Part shown: one piece after another, positions 50,201-59,394 of the stretch | How positions within the stretch are numbered: the first letter of the stretch is position 1 | How the letters are laid out: each line of letters starts with the position of its first letter | NCBI RefSeq assembly: GCF_031456835.1 | Contig: NZ_JAVDVK010000001.1 | Coordinates: 3,658,001-3,722,000 of the forward strand | DNA from: Leifsonia shinshuensis | Lineage (GTDB): Bacteria; Actinomycetota; Actinomycetes; Actinomycetales; Microbacteriaceae | Length of the DNA: 64,000 bases | Direction: 5' to 3' | Translations under genes and position numbers: made by a program | The notes under the pieces: model-generated | Database searches by the model: none | The model's input: the letters and a program-made list of their open reading frames with translations, nothing else | What the model was told of the DNA's origin: nothing

Positions 50201-51736
50201 TCAGGCGAGGGCCGCGCGCCGCCGCAGTCCGAAGGTGCCGACCGGCCACGACACGACGGCCGCGGCCGCGAGCGCGGCGAGGAACGCCAGCGATCCGATC
50301 ACCCACACCCAGATCGGTCCGAACGGCAGGTGCCACCACCAGTCGGCGCCTGCATCCAGGTTCAGCCCCTGCGCCGCCTCGCCCGTCACATAGCGGCGGA
50401 GGTTCGTGTAGAGCGCGACGTGGTTCGCGAGCCACAGCCCGCCCACGATCAGGATGAGCTGCACGCCGGAGAGGCCCAGCCCGAGGCGGCGCAAGCCCCA
50501 GAGGCAGACGCCGACGAACAGCAGGATGAGCGGGTAGATGTACCGGGGCTGCACGCCGTTGCCGACCGTCACCCGGTCGTGCACGAGGACGTACAGCGGC
50601 ACGGCGACCAGCGCCAGGCCGACGAGGCCCACCGCGAGCGCCTTGCGCAGCGGCGCGTAGCGCAGCGCGCCGAACGCGACACCGGCGACGAGCGTGACGG
50701 ACGGCACCCACACGATCGCGGGCATCAGCGTGTCGAGCCAGCCGAGGCCCCACGTGCCCAGGGTGCCCGTCCAGAGCGAGGGCAGCTGGAGCAGGTTGGC
50801 CACGGCGAGGGCGAGCGTCTGGCGTCCGGACAGCGGCGCGGCGGTCTCCGGGTTGATCACACCGCCCTGGCTGCCGGTGAGGAAGAAGACGACGCAGACG
50901 ATCGCCAGCACGAGCGTGAGGATGGACTTCAGCCAGAAGGCGCGCGTCCGCTCGGCCTTCAGCAGCACGACGACGACCATCGCCAACACCGAGTAGGTCG
51001 CGGCGTCCGATCGCGCGCCCGCGCCCATCAAGGTCGCCACCGTCGCGAGCGCGCCGAGCCCGATCATCCGCCCGCGGGTCTGCGCCTCGTAGAAGCCGAT
51101 CAGGCAGAGCCAGAGCGTCACGGCAGAGATCGCCGCCCATCCGGACGGGTTCACGCTCGGGATGATGAACATGCCGAACGGGACGAGCGCGATGAGTCCT
51201 CCCCACAGCACGATGCCGCGCCGTGGCGGCGAGAGCAGCAGGAAGAGCGCGGTCAGCAGCCCGACGAACAGCACGGCGTTGAACGCCCGCATCGCCAGCA
51301 CCGAGGCGGCGGTGTGCTGGCTCACGAACACGCTCATCGTCAGGTAGAACACCGGCGGGTAGCCGTGGTCGTTGAAGGTGCCGCGCTTCGACGTGGTCAA
51401 CTCCTGCGAGCCCGCGTCGGGGCAGCGCCCGCTGTGCAGGATGTCGAAGGCGTAGCACTTCGCCGCCTTGGTGACCGAGGCGGGCACGCGCTTGACGCCG
51501 GGATCGGCCGTCGACTCGCACAGGCCGGCGCGGTCGCCCTGCGCGCACCAGATGCTGCCGAGGTGGTAGTCCTCGTCCGGGCTCGCCCCGACCGGGGACG
51601 CCAGCGCCCACGACAGCAGGGCGGCCAGCAGCGCGACCGGGATGAGCGCGGCGATCACGGTGCGGACGCGGCCCAGGCCGAAGAGCCCCCACGTCCGTGC
51701 CGGCGGGGCCTCCTGGTACTCGACTCCGGCGGTCAT
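50201..51736 (-). CDS. DUF2142 family polytopic membrane protein (putative GT-C), third copy
   Basis: 511 residues, about eleven helices, ATG overlapping the oxidoreductase stop (ATGA). VIAALIPVALLAALLSWALA leads to SPVGASPDEDYHLGSIWCAQG: the PDE-x2-H motif is shared with the two other DUF2142 proteins. FNDHGYPPVFYLTMSVFVS, IPSVNPSGWAAISAVTLWLCLIG and VGNGVQPRYIYPLILLFVGVCLWG follow. It is more distant from the tandem pair than they are from each other. Being coupled to amino-sugar synthesis genes suggests the transferred sugar or the acceptor contains that amino sugar, but this is inference. Confidence 0.8.
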   Translation of the reverse strand: MTAGVEYQEAPPARTWGLFGLGRVRTVIAALIPVALLAALLSWALASPVGASPDEDYHLGSIWCAQGDRAGLCESTADPGVKRVPASVTKAAKCYAFDILHSGRCPDAGSQELTTSKRGTFNDHGYPPVFYLTMSVFVSQHTAASVLAMRAFNAVLFVGLLTALFLLLSPPRRGIVLWGGLIALVPFGMFIIPSVNPSGWAAISAVTLWLCLIGFYEAQTRGRMIGLGALATVATLMGAGARSDAATYSVLAMVVVVLLKAERTRAFWLKSILTLVLAIVCVVFFLTGSQGGVINPETAAPLSGRQTLALAVANLLQLPSLWTGTLGTWGLGWLDTLMPAIVWVPSVTLVAGVAFGALRYAPLRKALAVGLVGLALVAVPLYVLVHDRVTVGNGVQPRYIYPLILLFVGVCLWGLRRLGLGLSGVQLILIVGGLWLANHVALYTNLRRYVTGEAAQGLNLDAGADWWWHLPFGPIWVWVIGSLAFLAALAAAAVVSWPVGTFGLRRRAALA

Positions 51737-52749
51737 CGCGCGGACTCCGCCGGCCCGGCGACCCGGTCGACGACGACCTCGCGCTCCTGGGCCGCCGACT
51801 GCATGACGGCCTCCGCGACCGCGAGCGTCGCCAGGCCCTCGTCCATCGTGACGATGCCGGGGCGACCGTGCAGGATGGCGTCGCGGAACGCCTCGTGCTC
51901 GATGCGCAGCGGCTCGCGCTTCTTGAGCGCGTACCGGATGACGGACCCCTCGGCCACGCCGCGGAAGGCGGACACCGCATCCCACTCGGTGGCGTCCGTG
52001 CCGTTCTCGTAGAAGGTGAGGTCGCCGCTCAGGGTGTCGGCGACGAACGCGCCCGACTCGCCGGTCACGACGGTGATCCGCTCCTTCATCGGCGACATCC
52101 AGTTCACCAGGTGGTTGGTGATGATGCCGTCGTCCAGGCGTCCGTTGAACGCGACGAGGTCCTCGTGCGGGCGGCCGCTGCGGCGGGAGGTGTTCGCGTG
52201 GACGGTGCGGAACGGGCTCTGCGCGAGCCACGAGGTCAAATCGATGTCGTGCGTCGCCAGGTCTTTGATCACGCCGACGTCCGCGATGCGGGCGGGGAAG
52301 GGCCCCTGGCGGCGGGTGGCGATCTGGTAGACGTCGCCCAGCTCTCCCGCGTCGAGGCGCTTGCGCAGGTTCTGCAGCGCCGGGTTGAAGCGCTCGATGT
52401 GGCCGACGGCGCCGACCAGGCCTCGCGAGCGGAACGCCTCGGCCATACGGGCGCCCTGCTCGACGTCCGCCGCGATCGGCTTCTCGACGAGCACGTGCAC
52501 GCCCGCCTCGGCGAGCTGGAGCGCGACCTCCTCGTGGGCTGTCGTCGGCACCGCGACGATCGCGGCGTCGATGCCCGAGCCGAGCACCGCATCCACCTCG
52601 GCGTGGACCGGCACGCCCGGGATGTCGCCCTCGGATGCGAACGGATCGACGACCGCGGCGAGGGTCACCCCGTCGAGCTCGCGGATGACGCGCGCGTGGT
52701 TGCGGCCCATCACGCCCAGGCCGATGACGGCGTATCGCAGGGCGGCCAT
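51733..52749 (-). CDS. Gfo/Idh/MocA sugar-nucleotide dehydrogenase (WlbA-like)
   Basis: 338 residues. ALRYAVIGLGVMGRNHARVI is the NAD-binding strand-turn-helix; VLVEKPIAADVEQGARM holds the EKP motif; GHIERFNPALQNLR, GVIKDLATHDIDLTSWL (with catalytic His/Asp) and MSPMKERITVVTGESG follow. In the Wlb/Wbp pathway this family oxidises C3 of a UDP-GlcNAc-type sugar, the product being aminated by a PLP enzyme and acetylated, which are exactly the next two genes. Operon: acetyltransferase, aminotransferase, dehydrogenase, DUF2142, all overlapping. Substrate identity is inferred. Confidence 0.86.
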   Translation of the reverse strand: MAALRYAVIGLGVMGRNHARVIRELDGVTLAAVVDPFASEGDIPGVPVHAEVDAVLGSGIDAAIVAVPTTAHEEVALQLAEAGVHVLVEKPIAADVEQGARMAEAFRSRGLVGAVGHIERFNPALQNLRKRLDAGELGDVYQIATRRQGPFPARIADVGVIKDLATHDIDLTSWLAQSPFRTVHANTSRRSGRPHEDLVAFNGRLDDGIITNHLVNWMSPMKERITVVTGESGAFVADTLSGDLTFYENGTDATEWDAVSAFRGVAEGSVIRYALKKREPLRIEHEAFRDAILHGRPGIVTMDEGLATLAVAEAVMQSAAQEREVVVDRVAGPAESAR

Positions 52750-53843
52750 CAGCTTCCCGCCTTCGCGAGGGTGTTGACGGCGGAGACGACGCGGTCGAGG
52801 TCCGCCTCCGTGAGGGACGGGTGGACCGGGAGCGAGAGCACCTCGCGTGCGGCGCGCTCCGTCTCGGGCAGGTCGTCGGTGCGGCCGAACGAAGGGAGGC
52901 GGTGCACGGGCACCGGGTAGTAGACGCCGCTACCGATCGCGTACTCCTCGCGCAGGGCCTTCGCGAAGCCGTCGCGGTCCTCGGGGACCCGGATCGTGTA
53001 CTGGTGGTAGACGTGCTCGACGCCCTCCGCCACGGGCGGGATCACCACTCCGGACAGCTCGCGGTCGAAGCGGGCGGCGTTGCGGCGGCGGTCGGCCGTC
53101 CAGCCGGCGAGCTTGCGCAGCTGGGCACGGCCGATCGCGGCGTGCAGGTCGGTCATCCGCGCGTTGAACCCGGCGAGCTCGTTCTGGTACTGCTTCTCCA
53201 TGCCCTGGTTGCGCAGCAGCCGGACGCGGTGGTCGACGTCCGCGTCGGCGGAGACGACCATCCCGCCCTCGCCCGACGTCATGTTCTTGGTGGGGTAGAG
53301 GCTGAACATCGCGAAGGCGCCGAAGGTGCCGACCGGGCGTCCGTCGATGGTGGCGGCGTGCGCCTGCGCGGCGTCCTCGAACACGGCGAGCGAGTGGTCG
53401 TCCGCGATCCGCTGGATGCCTGCCATGTCCGCGGGGTGGCCGTAGAGGTGCACCGGCATGATCGCGGCCGTGCGCGGCCCGACCAGGCTCTCGACGGCGG
53501 CCGGGTCGAGGTTGAAGCTGTCCGGGTCGATGTCCGCGAACACCGGCTCGGCGCCGGCGAGGACGACCGCGTTCGCGGTCGCGGCGAACGTGAACGACGG
53601 CACGATCACCTCGTCGCCCGGACCGATGCCGGCGGCCAGTAGGCCCAGGTGGAGCCCGGAGGTGCCGGAGTTGACGGCGGCCGTGTGCCGGCCGTCCACC
53701 AGGGCGTCGGCGAACTCGCGCTCGAACGCGGCCACCTCGGGCCCCTGGGCGAGCATGCCGCTGCGCAGCACGGCGTCGACGGCCGAGCGCTCCTCCTCAC
53801 CGATGAGCGGACGGGCGGCAGGGATGAATTCTGGCTGGGTCAT
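52749..53843 (-). CDS. DegT/DnrJ/EryC1 PLP-dependent sugar aminotransferase (WlbC-like)
   Basis: 364 residues; ATG overlaps the acetyltransferase stop. FIPAARPLIGEEERSAVDAVL is the usual N-terminus, AAVNSGTSGLHLGLLA the PLP-phosphate loop, VIVPSFTFAATANAVV, FEDAAQAHAA and LYPTKNMTSGEGGMV with the PLP-binding Lys; HVYHQYTIRVPEDRDG and VYYPVPVHRLPSF close the site. Puts an amino group on a keto-sugar nucleotide, here probably the 3-keto product of the dehydrogenase that follows. Together with the acetyltransferase the set would make a 3-acetamido sugar nucleotide. Confidence 0.92.
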   Translation of the reverse strand: MTQPEFIPAARPLIGEEERSAVDAVLRSGMLAQGPEVAAFEREFADALVDGRHTAAVNSGTSGLHLGLLAAGIGPGDEVIVPSFTFAATANAVVLAGAEPVFADIDPDSFNLDPAAVESLVGPRTAAIMPVHLYGHPADMAGIQRIADDHSLAVFEDAAQAHAATIDGRPVGTFGAFAMFSLYPTKNMTSGEGGMVVSADADVDHRVRLLRNQGMEKQYQNELAGFNARMTDLHAAIGRAQLRKLAGWTADRRRNAARFDRELSGVVIPPVAEGVEHVYHQYTIRVPEDRDGFAKALREEYAIGSGVYYPVPVHRLPSFGRTDDLPETERAAREVLSLPVHPSLTEADLDRVVSAVNTLAKAGS

Positions 53844-54427
53844 TCGATTCGTTCGAGAGCGCCGTTCGCCTCTCGGTACCTTTCTCCGGTTCGCGGGCAG
53901 CTCCACACGCCGCCCTCTTCGCGCAGGGGGACCCCCGCGCGCCCGACCCAGCCGATGCGGCGGGCGGGCACCCCGACGACGAGAGCGTGGTCGGGCACAT
54001 CCTTGGTCACCACGGCGCCCGCGGCGACGGTCGCCCAGCGCCCGATGGTGACGGGCGCGACGCACACGGCCCGGGCGCCGATGGAGGCGCCCTCGAGCAC
54101 GGTCACGCCGACCGGCGTCCAGTCGGCGGCCGACTTCAGCTCGCCGTCCGGGCTCACGGCGCGCGGGTACTGGTCGTTGGTGAAGACGACCGCCGGGCCG
54201 ATGAAGACGCCGTCGCCGATCGCGGCGGGCTCGTACACCAGCGCCAGGTTCTGGATCTTGCAGTTGTCGCCGACCGTCACACCCGCGCCGATGTAGGCGC
54301 CGCGGCCGACGATGCACGAGCGGCCGATGGTGGCGTGCTCCCGCACCTGCGCCAGGTTCCAGATCTTCGTCCCGTCGCCGACGACCGCGTCGGCGGACAC
54401 ATCGGCGTCGGAGGCGACGAACGTCAC
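53840..54427 (-). CDS. Left-handed beta-helix N-acetyltransferase (WlbB-like)
   Basis: 195 residues of hexapeptide repeats: DADVSADAVVGDGTKIWNLAQVREHATIG split over two turns, IVGRGAYIGAGVTVGDNCKIQN, LVYEPAAIGDGVFIGPAVVFTNDQYPRA and GARAVCVAPVTIGRWATVAAGAVVTKDVP. The VFTNDQYPRA loop is typical of WlbB/WbpD, which acetylate the 3-amino group of UDP-sugars using acetyl-CoA. I start at GTG 54427 because AGAGGA lies at proper distance; the longer frame to ATG 54493 adds a Pro-rich stretch without similarity. First gene of the amino-sugar operon. Confidence 0.87.
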   Translation of the reverse strand: MTFVASDADVSADAVVGDGTKIWNLAQVREHATIGRSCIVGRGAYIGAGVTVGDNCKIQNLALVYEPAAIGDGVFIGPAVVFTNDQYPRAVSPDGELKSAADWTPVGVTVLEGASIGARAVCVAPVTIGRWATVAAGAVVTKDVPDHALVVGVPARRIGWVGRAGVPLREEGGVWSCPRTGERYREANGALERIE

Positions 54428-54585
54428 GTGGTGGTCCTCTCGGGGCGGTGCGGGCGCGGGATGCGGCGTCCGCAGTCGAAAATACCAGTTCATCGGGCGG
54501 GCGGCCGGATCGCGGCCGTCCGCTTCCCGACATGGTTGAATAGGTGTGCCCTGCTCAGGACACCGAAAAGGCTCCCACCACGCAC

Positions 54586-55653
54586 ATGATCGTCTTCATC
54601 TATGGAACGACGGCGGAAGCGATCAAGCTCGCTCCCGTGATCCGGCGTCTCCGGGCCCGGGGCAATCGCATCCAGCAGTGGGTCACGATGCAGCACACGG
54701 ACGCGCTCGTGAAGGTCATGGACCAGCTCGGACTCGGCGAGCCCGACGTCGTCATCGCCAACGGGGCCAACGGCCGGCCGCTGCGCGGCACGCGCGACGT
54801 CGTCAGCTGGGGCACCTCCGTCGCGGGATGGCTGCGGCGCAACCGCAAGCGGCTCAAGCAGACGCTGCCCCCCGACACGGTCATCGTCGTCCACGGGGAC
54901 ACGATGACGAGCGTCGCCGGCGCCTGGATCGCGAAGCGCCTCGGCCTGCCGTGCGCGCACATCGAGGCCGGCCTCCGCAGCGGCAACTGGCGCCACCCCT
55001 TCCCGGAAGAGCTCGACCGCCGCATCGTCGGCACCATGGCGACGGTGCACTACACGCCGTCGGAGGAGGCCACCCGCAACCTGGCCAAGCGCGACAACGT
55101 CGTCTACACGTACGGCAACACCGCGCTCGACGCCGTGCTCGATCACGGCGACCAGGCGGGCGGGGGCGAGGAGCCGTTCGGCGTCGCCCTGCTGCACCGG
55201 TTCGAGTTCATCTCCAACTCGCAGCTGGTGGATGACACCCTCGCGGTCCTCCAGGAGAGCCCCATCCCGGTCCGGCTCATCGTCGACGTCTTCAACCGCG
55301 AGACGCTGGAGAAGGCGCTGCAGAAGACCGGCGGCGACCGCATCACCGTCATCCCGAAGCTCAGCCACGACGCCTTCGTCGAGATGCTGAAGCAGGCCGC
55401 CTTCGTCGTCACCGACTCCGGCGGCGTGCAGGCGGAGTCCGCCCTGCTCGGGCTGCCCACGCTCATCCACCGCAAGGCCACGGAGCAGGCGGAGGGCATC
55501 GGCCGCAACATCCTGCTCTCGGAGTGGGACCTCGGTCGCCTGCGCGGCTTCCTGACCGACTACGAGTCGATGCGCCACGGCCTGGAGCGGCCCGAGTTCT
55601 CGCCGTCCGACATCATCGTCGCCGACCTGGTGAGCAGGGGGTACGCCGATTAG
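54586..55653 (+). CDS. UDP-N-acetylglucosamine 2-epimerase family protein (WecB/WlbD-like)
   Basis: 355 residues. MIVFIYGTTAEAIKLAPVIRRL is the family's first strand; VVHGDTMTSVAGAWIAKRLGLPCAHIEAGLRSGNW carries the HGDT and HIEAGLR motifs (listed in two blocks); FPEELDRRIVGTMATVHYTPS, TYGNTALDAVL and FVVTDSGGVQAESALLGLPTLIHR complete the active site. It likely inverts C2 of a UDP-HexNAc, in WlbD the 2,3-diacetamido uronic acid made by WlbA-C enzymes, encoded next to it on the other strand. The frame is open back to GTG 54544, but ATG 54586 fits the family start. Confidence 0.9.
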   Translation: MIVFIYGTTAEAIKLAPVIRRLRARGNRIQQWVTMQHTDALVKVMDQLGLGEPDVVIANGANGRPLRGTRDVVSWGTSVAGWLRRNRKRLKQTLPPDTVIVVHGDTMTSVAGAWIAKRLGLPCAHIEAGLRSGNWRHPFPEELDRRIVGTMATVHYTPSEEATRNLAKRDNVVYTYGNTALDAVLDHGDQAGGGEEPFGVALLHRFEFISNSQLVDDTLAVLQESPIPVRLIVDVFNRETLEKALQKTGGDRITVIPKLSHDAFVEMLKQAAFVVTDSGGVQAESALLGLPTLIHRKATEQAEGIGRNILLSEWDLGRLRGFLTDYESMRHGLERPEFSPSDIIVADLVSRGYAD

Positions 55654-55693
55654 CGTCGACCCGGCCGGCGCGCCGGCGAGCGGCGCTCGCGGC

Positions 55694-56959
55694 ATGGTCG
55701 CGCGGCACGGCCGCGCGCTCGCGGAGATCGGCATCGTCAGCGCGCTCGGCATCGTCGCGACGACGGCCTTCCAGATCATCACGATCCGCGGACTGGGGCC
55801 GTCCTCGTACGGTCTGCTCGCGGCGGCGCTCGCGCTCATCAACGTCGCGGCGATCGGCAGCTCCGCGCTGCGCAACTCCGTCGCCGTGACCACGGCCGAG
55901 ACCCTCCACAGCGGCCTCGCGCCGGCCGCGACCGGCCGCCGCCGGCTCGACGGGTCGTTCATCGAGGCCCTGGTGCTGGGAGGCCTCGGCACCCTGGGCG
56001 TCTTCGCGCTCTCCTCGACGCTCGCGGCCCCCGGCGCTCTCGGTCTCGTCACCGTGCTGCTCACCGCGGCCGCGATGATCCCCAACTTCCTGTTCGCGCG
56101 AGCGCAGGGCCGCCTCCAGGGCGCCGGAGACTCGCGCGCCGTGGTGTGGTGGTCGACGGGAGCCCAGGTCGCGCAGGCGGTGCTGGCGCTGATCGCGGTG
56201 CTCCTCTCGGCGCAGTCGAGCGCCATCCTCGCCATCCTCGTGCTGACGGCGCTCGCCGGGGCGATCGGCGCGAGCCTCCAGGCGCGGCGCGAGGCGGTGC
56301 CGCTCACCGGCCGCCCGTTCACCGTCAACAGCACGGTCGTGCTGCTGCTGACCATCGGCTTCGCGTGGTTGACGAACGCCGACGTGGTGTTCGTGCGCTC
56401 CGGCACGCCGCAGGAGGTCGCCGGCGCCTACGCGGCAGCAGCCGTGCTGATCAAGACGACGCTCATCGTGCCCGCCACCTTCTCGCTCTACCTGCTCCCG
56501 CGCTTCGTGCGCTCGCGGGGGAACGCCGCGCTCACCAACCTCGGCGTGACCGTGATCCTCGTCATCACCGCGCTGACCGGCGTCGCGATGTTCGTGATCG
56601 TCGCGGTGGCCGGCGACTGGATCGTCGGCCTGCTCTTCGGTTCGCACTACGCGCTGACCGGGCAGATCGTCGTCGGTTTCGCGATCGCGTGGCTGCCGTG
56701 GGCGCTCGCCCAGGGCATCCTGGTGCGGATCACGGCCGCCGCCTCCCGCGTCGCGCTCGCCGTCTTCGCGCTGGCCACGCTCGCGCAGTGGGCGGCCGCG
56801 TCGCTCACCCTGCCCGACATCGACGCCTGGCTGGTCGCCAACGGCGTCATCGGCCTGTTCGTCTTCCTGTCGCTCTACGCCATCCACTGGGTGCTGCTGC
56901 GGCGGCACCGCACCGTGGAGCCGGCTGGGACCGCCGAGGGGGAGCCGGGGCGGCCGTGA
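55694..56959 (+). CDS. Oligosaccharide flippase-like membrane protein (MATE/MOP superfamily)
   Basis: 421 residues with about twelve membrane helices: ALAEIGIVSALGIVATTAFQIITIRGLGPSSYGLLAAALALINV at the start is the standard opening of Wzx/RfbX proteins (split by two loops), followed by ATTAETLHSG, VVLLLTIGFAWLTNADVVFVRSG, and VAGDWIVGLLFGSHYALTG. Moves a lipid-linked oligosaccharide across the membrane. The next gene, overlapping by GTGA, is a second protein of similar build. No ribosome site is obvious before ATG 55694 and the region between it and 55653 has no other start in frame. Confidence 0.82.
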   Translation: MVARHGRALAEIGIVSALGIVATTAFQIITIRGLGPSSYGLLAAALALINVAAIGSSALRNSVAVTTAETLHSGLAPAATGRRRLDGSFIEALVLGGLGTLGVFALSSTLAAPGALGLVTVLLTAAAMIPNFLFARAQGRLQGAGDSRAVVWWSTGAQVAQAVLALIAVLLSAQSSAILAILVLTALAGAIGASLQARREAVPLTGRPFTVNSTVVLLLTIGFAWLTNADVVFVRSGTPQEVAGAYAAAAVLIKTTLIVPATFSLYLLPRFVRSRGNAALTNLGVTVILVITALTGVAMFVIVAVAGDWIVGLLFGSHYALTGQIVVGFAIAWLPWALAQGILVRITAAASRVALAVFALATLAQWAAASLTLPDIDAWLVANGVIGLFVFLSLYAIHWVLLRRHRTVEPAGTAEGEPGRP

Positions 56960-58302
56960 CCAGCTACGAACCGCTCAACGAGCCGCTGCCCGTGCAGACG
57001 GCGGCCGGCGAGGGCTCCCAGACGTCGACGAGGTCGGGGACCCGGTCGTCCGTCGCGCTGATCCTCGGTGCGACGGTCGTCTCCGGGCTCAGCGGCTACC
57101 TGGTCACGTGGCGCGTGTTCACCGCCAGCGGTGCGGCCGGTTACGCCGTGTTCTCGGTGTTCTGGTCGGCGCTGTTCCTCGTCGTCGGCGTTCTGTTCGG
57201 CGTGCAGCAGGAGGCGACCCGTGCCGTCGCCCAGGCGGACCGCGAGTCCGCCGCGGTGCAGCCTGGCGCCCGCCGATCGTCGATCTGGCTGTTCGCCGCC
57301 GTGCTGGCGGTGGTCGTGCTGGCCGTCGTGCTTGTCAGCGCCCTCCTCTGGGCGCCCCCGTCGCTCGGCCCCGACAACGCGGGACTGAGCGTCTTCGTCG
57401 CCGTCGGCGCGGCGTTCAACTGCCTGGTCGCCGCCGGCTCCGGGGTCATGGCCGGCAGCGGGATGTGGCGGCAGCTCGCGGGGGTCGTCGCCCTCGACGG
57501 CGTGCTGCGCGTCGCGTTCGTGCTGCTGACCCTCGCCGTGACCACGCAGCCCTGGGCGCTCGCACTGGCCGTCATCCTGCCGTTCCCGCTGGCGCTGGCC
57601 GTCGTCTTCCTCACCGCGCCGCGCGAACTGGTGCGACGCGCCGTGGTGCCCGAGCGGATGCGCGGACTCGCGGCCAACACCCTCCGCACGATGATCGCGG
57701 GGTCGGCGACGGCGGTGCTCATCAACGGGTTCCCGCTCATCCTGTCGTTCTTCGCGAGCCCGTCCGGACACCGGGCGCTCGGCTCGCTCGTGCTCGCGGT
57801 GACGCTCACCCGTGCGCCCATCCTGGTGCCGCTCATGGCCCTCTCCAGCTTCCTGGTCAGCCAGTTCGCCCGGGCGCCGCACGGCGCCATCCGGCTCGTC
57901 ACCCGCCTGTCGGTGCTGATCGCCGCGGTGGTCGCGGTGCTCTGCCTGTGCGCGTGGCTCTTCGGGGTGCCGGTCATCCGCGCGGTGTTCGGCAGCCAGT
58001 TCGACCTCGACGCGGCCACGCTGACGGCTCTCGTGGCGTCGTCCGGCATGATCGGCATCCTGTGCGTCACGGGCTCGGCCGTGCTGGCGCGCAACCTGCA
58101 CGGCGGCTACGCCATCGGCTGGGTGGCGGCGTCGGTCGTGACGATCGTGCTGCTGTTCCTGCCGCTCCCGCTCGAAGGCCGTGCCGCTCTCGCGCTCGCG
58201 GCCGGACCCGCGGTCGGCATCGCGGTGCACCTGTGGTGGCTGCGTCCGCGTGCGACCGGTGACGCCGAGCCGAGCGCGGCGACGGGGGAGGAGCGGGCAT
58301 GA
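56956..58302 (+). CDS. Second flippase-like membrane protein (MOP superfamily)
   Basis: 448 residues from GTG 56956. A Ser/Thr-rich 30-residue N-terminus leads to SVALILGATVVSGLSGYLVTWRVFT and YAVFSVFWSALFLVVGVLFGVQQEATRAVAQ, a pattern like the first flippase with its QxxxxRAV loop. About twelve helices follow (FVAVGAAFNCLVAAGSGVMAG, TAVLINGFPLILSFFA, ILVPLMALSSFLVSQFA and others). Two MOP proteins in a row with different sequence could handle two different lipid-linked sugars, or work as a pair. Overlaps the next GT2 by ATGA. Confidence 0.75.
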   Translation: MTSYEPLNEPLPVQTAAGEGSQTSTRSGTRSSVALILGATVVSGLSGYLVTWRVFTASGAAGYAVFSVFWSALFLVVGVLFGVQQEATRAVAQADRESAAVQPGARRSSIWLFAAVLAVVVLAVVLVSALLWAPPSLGPDNAGLSVFVAVGAAFNCLVAAGSGVMAGSGMWRQLAGVVALDGVLRVAFVLLTLAVTTQPWALALAVILPFPLALAVVFLTAPRELVRRAVVPERMRGLAANTLRTMIAGSATAVLINGFPLILSFFASPSGHRALGSLVLAVTLTRAPILVPLMALSSFLVSQFARAPHGAIRLVTRLSVLIAAVVAVLCLCAWLFGVPVIRAVFGSQFDLDAATLTALVASSGMIGILCVTGSAVLARNLHGGYAIGWVAASVVTIVLLFLPLPLEGRAALALAAGPAVGIAVHLWWLRPRATGDAEPSAATGEERA

Positions 58303-59354
58303 CCGACGACCGTGCGAGCGGGCTCGACCTCAGCATCGTGATCGCGTCCTACGACTCGGCCCCGTGGCTGCCGACCACCATCGGGTCGCTGCAGACGGCG
58401 CTGGCTCGGTCGGACGTCCGCGCCGAGATCGTGGTCGTCGACGACGGATCCACCGACGGAACGGCCGAGGTGCTCGCCGAGCTGGCGTCCACCTCCGCCG
58501 TGCCGCTCCGCGTAATCGCTCAGGAGAACCGCGGACGCTTCCTCGCCCGCTGGGAGGGCGCGCAGGCGGCCCGGGCCGACCGCTTGCTCATCTTCGACTC
58601 GCGCCTGCTGATGGGCCCCGACTCGTTCGCGTACTTCGAGACGGTGGATGCGGCCCTCGGCAGCCCGCCGTGGAACGGGCACGTGCCGACCGACCCGGCC
58701 GCTCCGCTGGTCGGCCGCTTCTGGGAGGTGCCGACCCACATCTTCTGGGGTGACTACCTCGCGCATCCCGCGCCGACCGAGATCGGCCTCGACAACTTCG
58801 ACCGCGTGCCCAAGGGGACCGGCTGCCTGGTCATCGACAAGCAGCTGTTCCTGGACGCGTGCCTCGCGGCCTGGCCGGAGGAGAACGCGCACCTCGTCTC
58901 CGACGACACGAAGCTGCTGCGCTACGTGTGCGAGCGCCGTCCGCTCCGGCTCGACCCCGGCTTCCGCGCGCTGTACCGCCCGCGCACCACCGTTCGGGGA
59001 TTCCTGCGCCACGCGTACGAGCGCGGCACGCTTTTCGTGGACAGCTACGCCGGGACGAGCGCCCTGCGCAACGTCGTGCTGTGGGCGCTGGCCGTCGTGC
59101 CGGTGATCGCCGTGCTCGCCCTGCTCCTGTCGCTGGTGCTGGGCGCCTGGTGGGTCGTGGTCGTGCTGCTCGCGCTCGTTGTGCTGGGGCTGCTGGCCCC
59201 GGCAGCGGCTGCCGCCGCCGGGCGCGCTCCCGGGCGTGCTGTCGCGGCGTACCTGACCTACGTCGTGCCGTTCGGCGCGGTGTTCTGGGCCGGCCTGGTG
59301 CGTGGGCTGAGGGTGCACCGGAGGTCGTTCGCGCGCTCGACGCCGGCGGCCTGA
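58299..59354 (+). CDS. GT2 glycosyltransferase with C-terminal membrane helices
   Basis: 351 residues. DLSIVIASYDSAPWLPTTIGSL, EIVVVDDGSTDGTAEVLAEL, ENRGRFLARWEGAQAA, LLIFDSRLLMGPDSF (the usual DxD reads DSR) and AHLVSDDTKLLRYVCERRPLRL with SDD, then a block of about three membrane helices near the C-terminus (NVVLWALAVVPVIAVLALLLSLVLG... through LTYVVPFGAVFWAGLVRGL). This is the build of processive or membrane-bound GT2s, acting on a lipid-linked acceptor. Last gene of the flippase unit. The DSR variant of the metal motif is worth noting but tolerated in some GT2s. Confidence 0.84.
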   Translation: MTDDRASGLDLSIVIASYDSAPWLPTTIGSLQTALARSDVRAEIVVVDDGSTDGTAEVLAELASTSAVPLRVIAQENRGRFLARWEGAQAARADRLLIFDSRLLMGPDSFAYFETVDAALGSPPWNGHVPTDPAAPLVGRFWEVPTHIFWGDYLAHPAPTEIGLDNFDRVPKGTGCLVIDKQLFLDACLAAWPEENAHLVSDDTKLLRYVCERRPLRLDPGFRALYRPRTTVRGFLRHAYERGTLFVDSYAGTSALRNVVLWALAVVPVIAVLALLLSLVLGAWWVVVVLLALVVLGLLAPAAAAAAGRAPGRAVAAYLTYVVPFGAVFWAGLVRGLRVHRRSFARSTPAA

Positions 59355-59394
59355 GCCGGACGGTGGGCGTCTGTCGTCAGGCTGCCGCCTGCCG

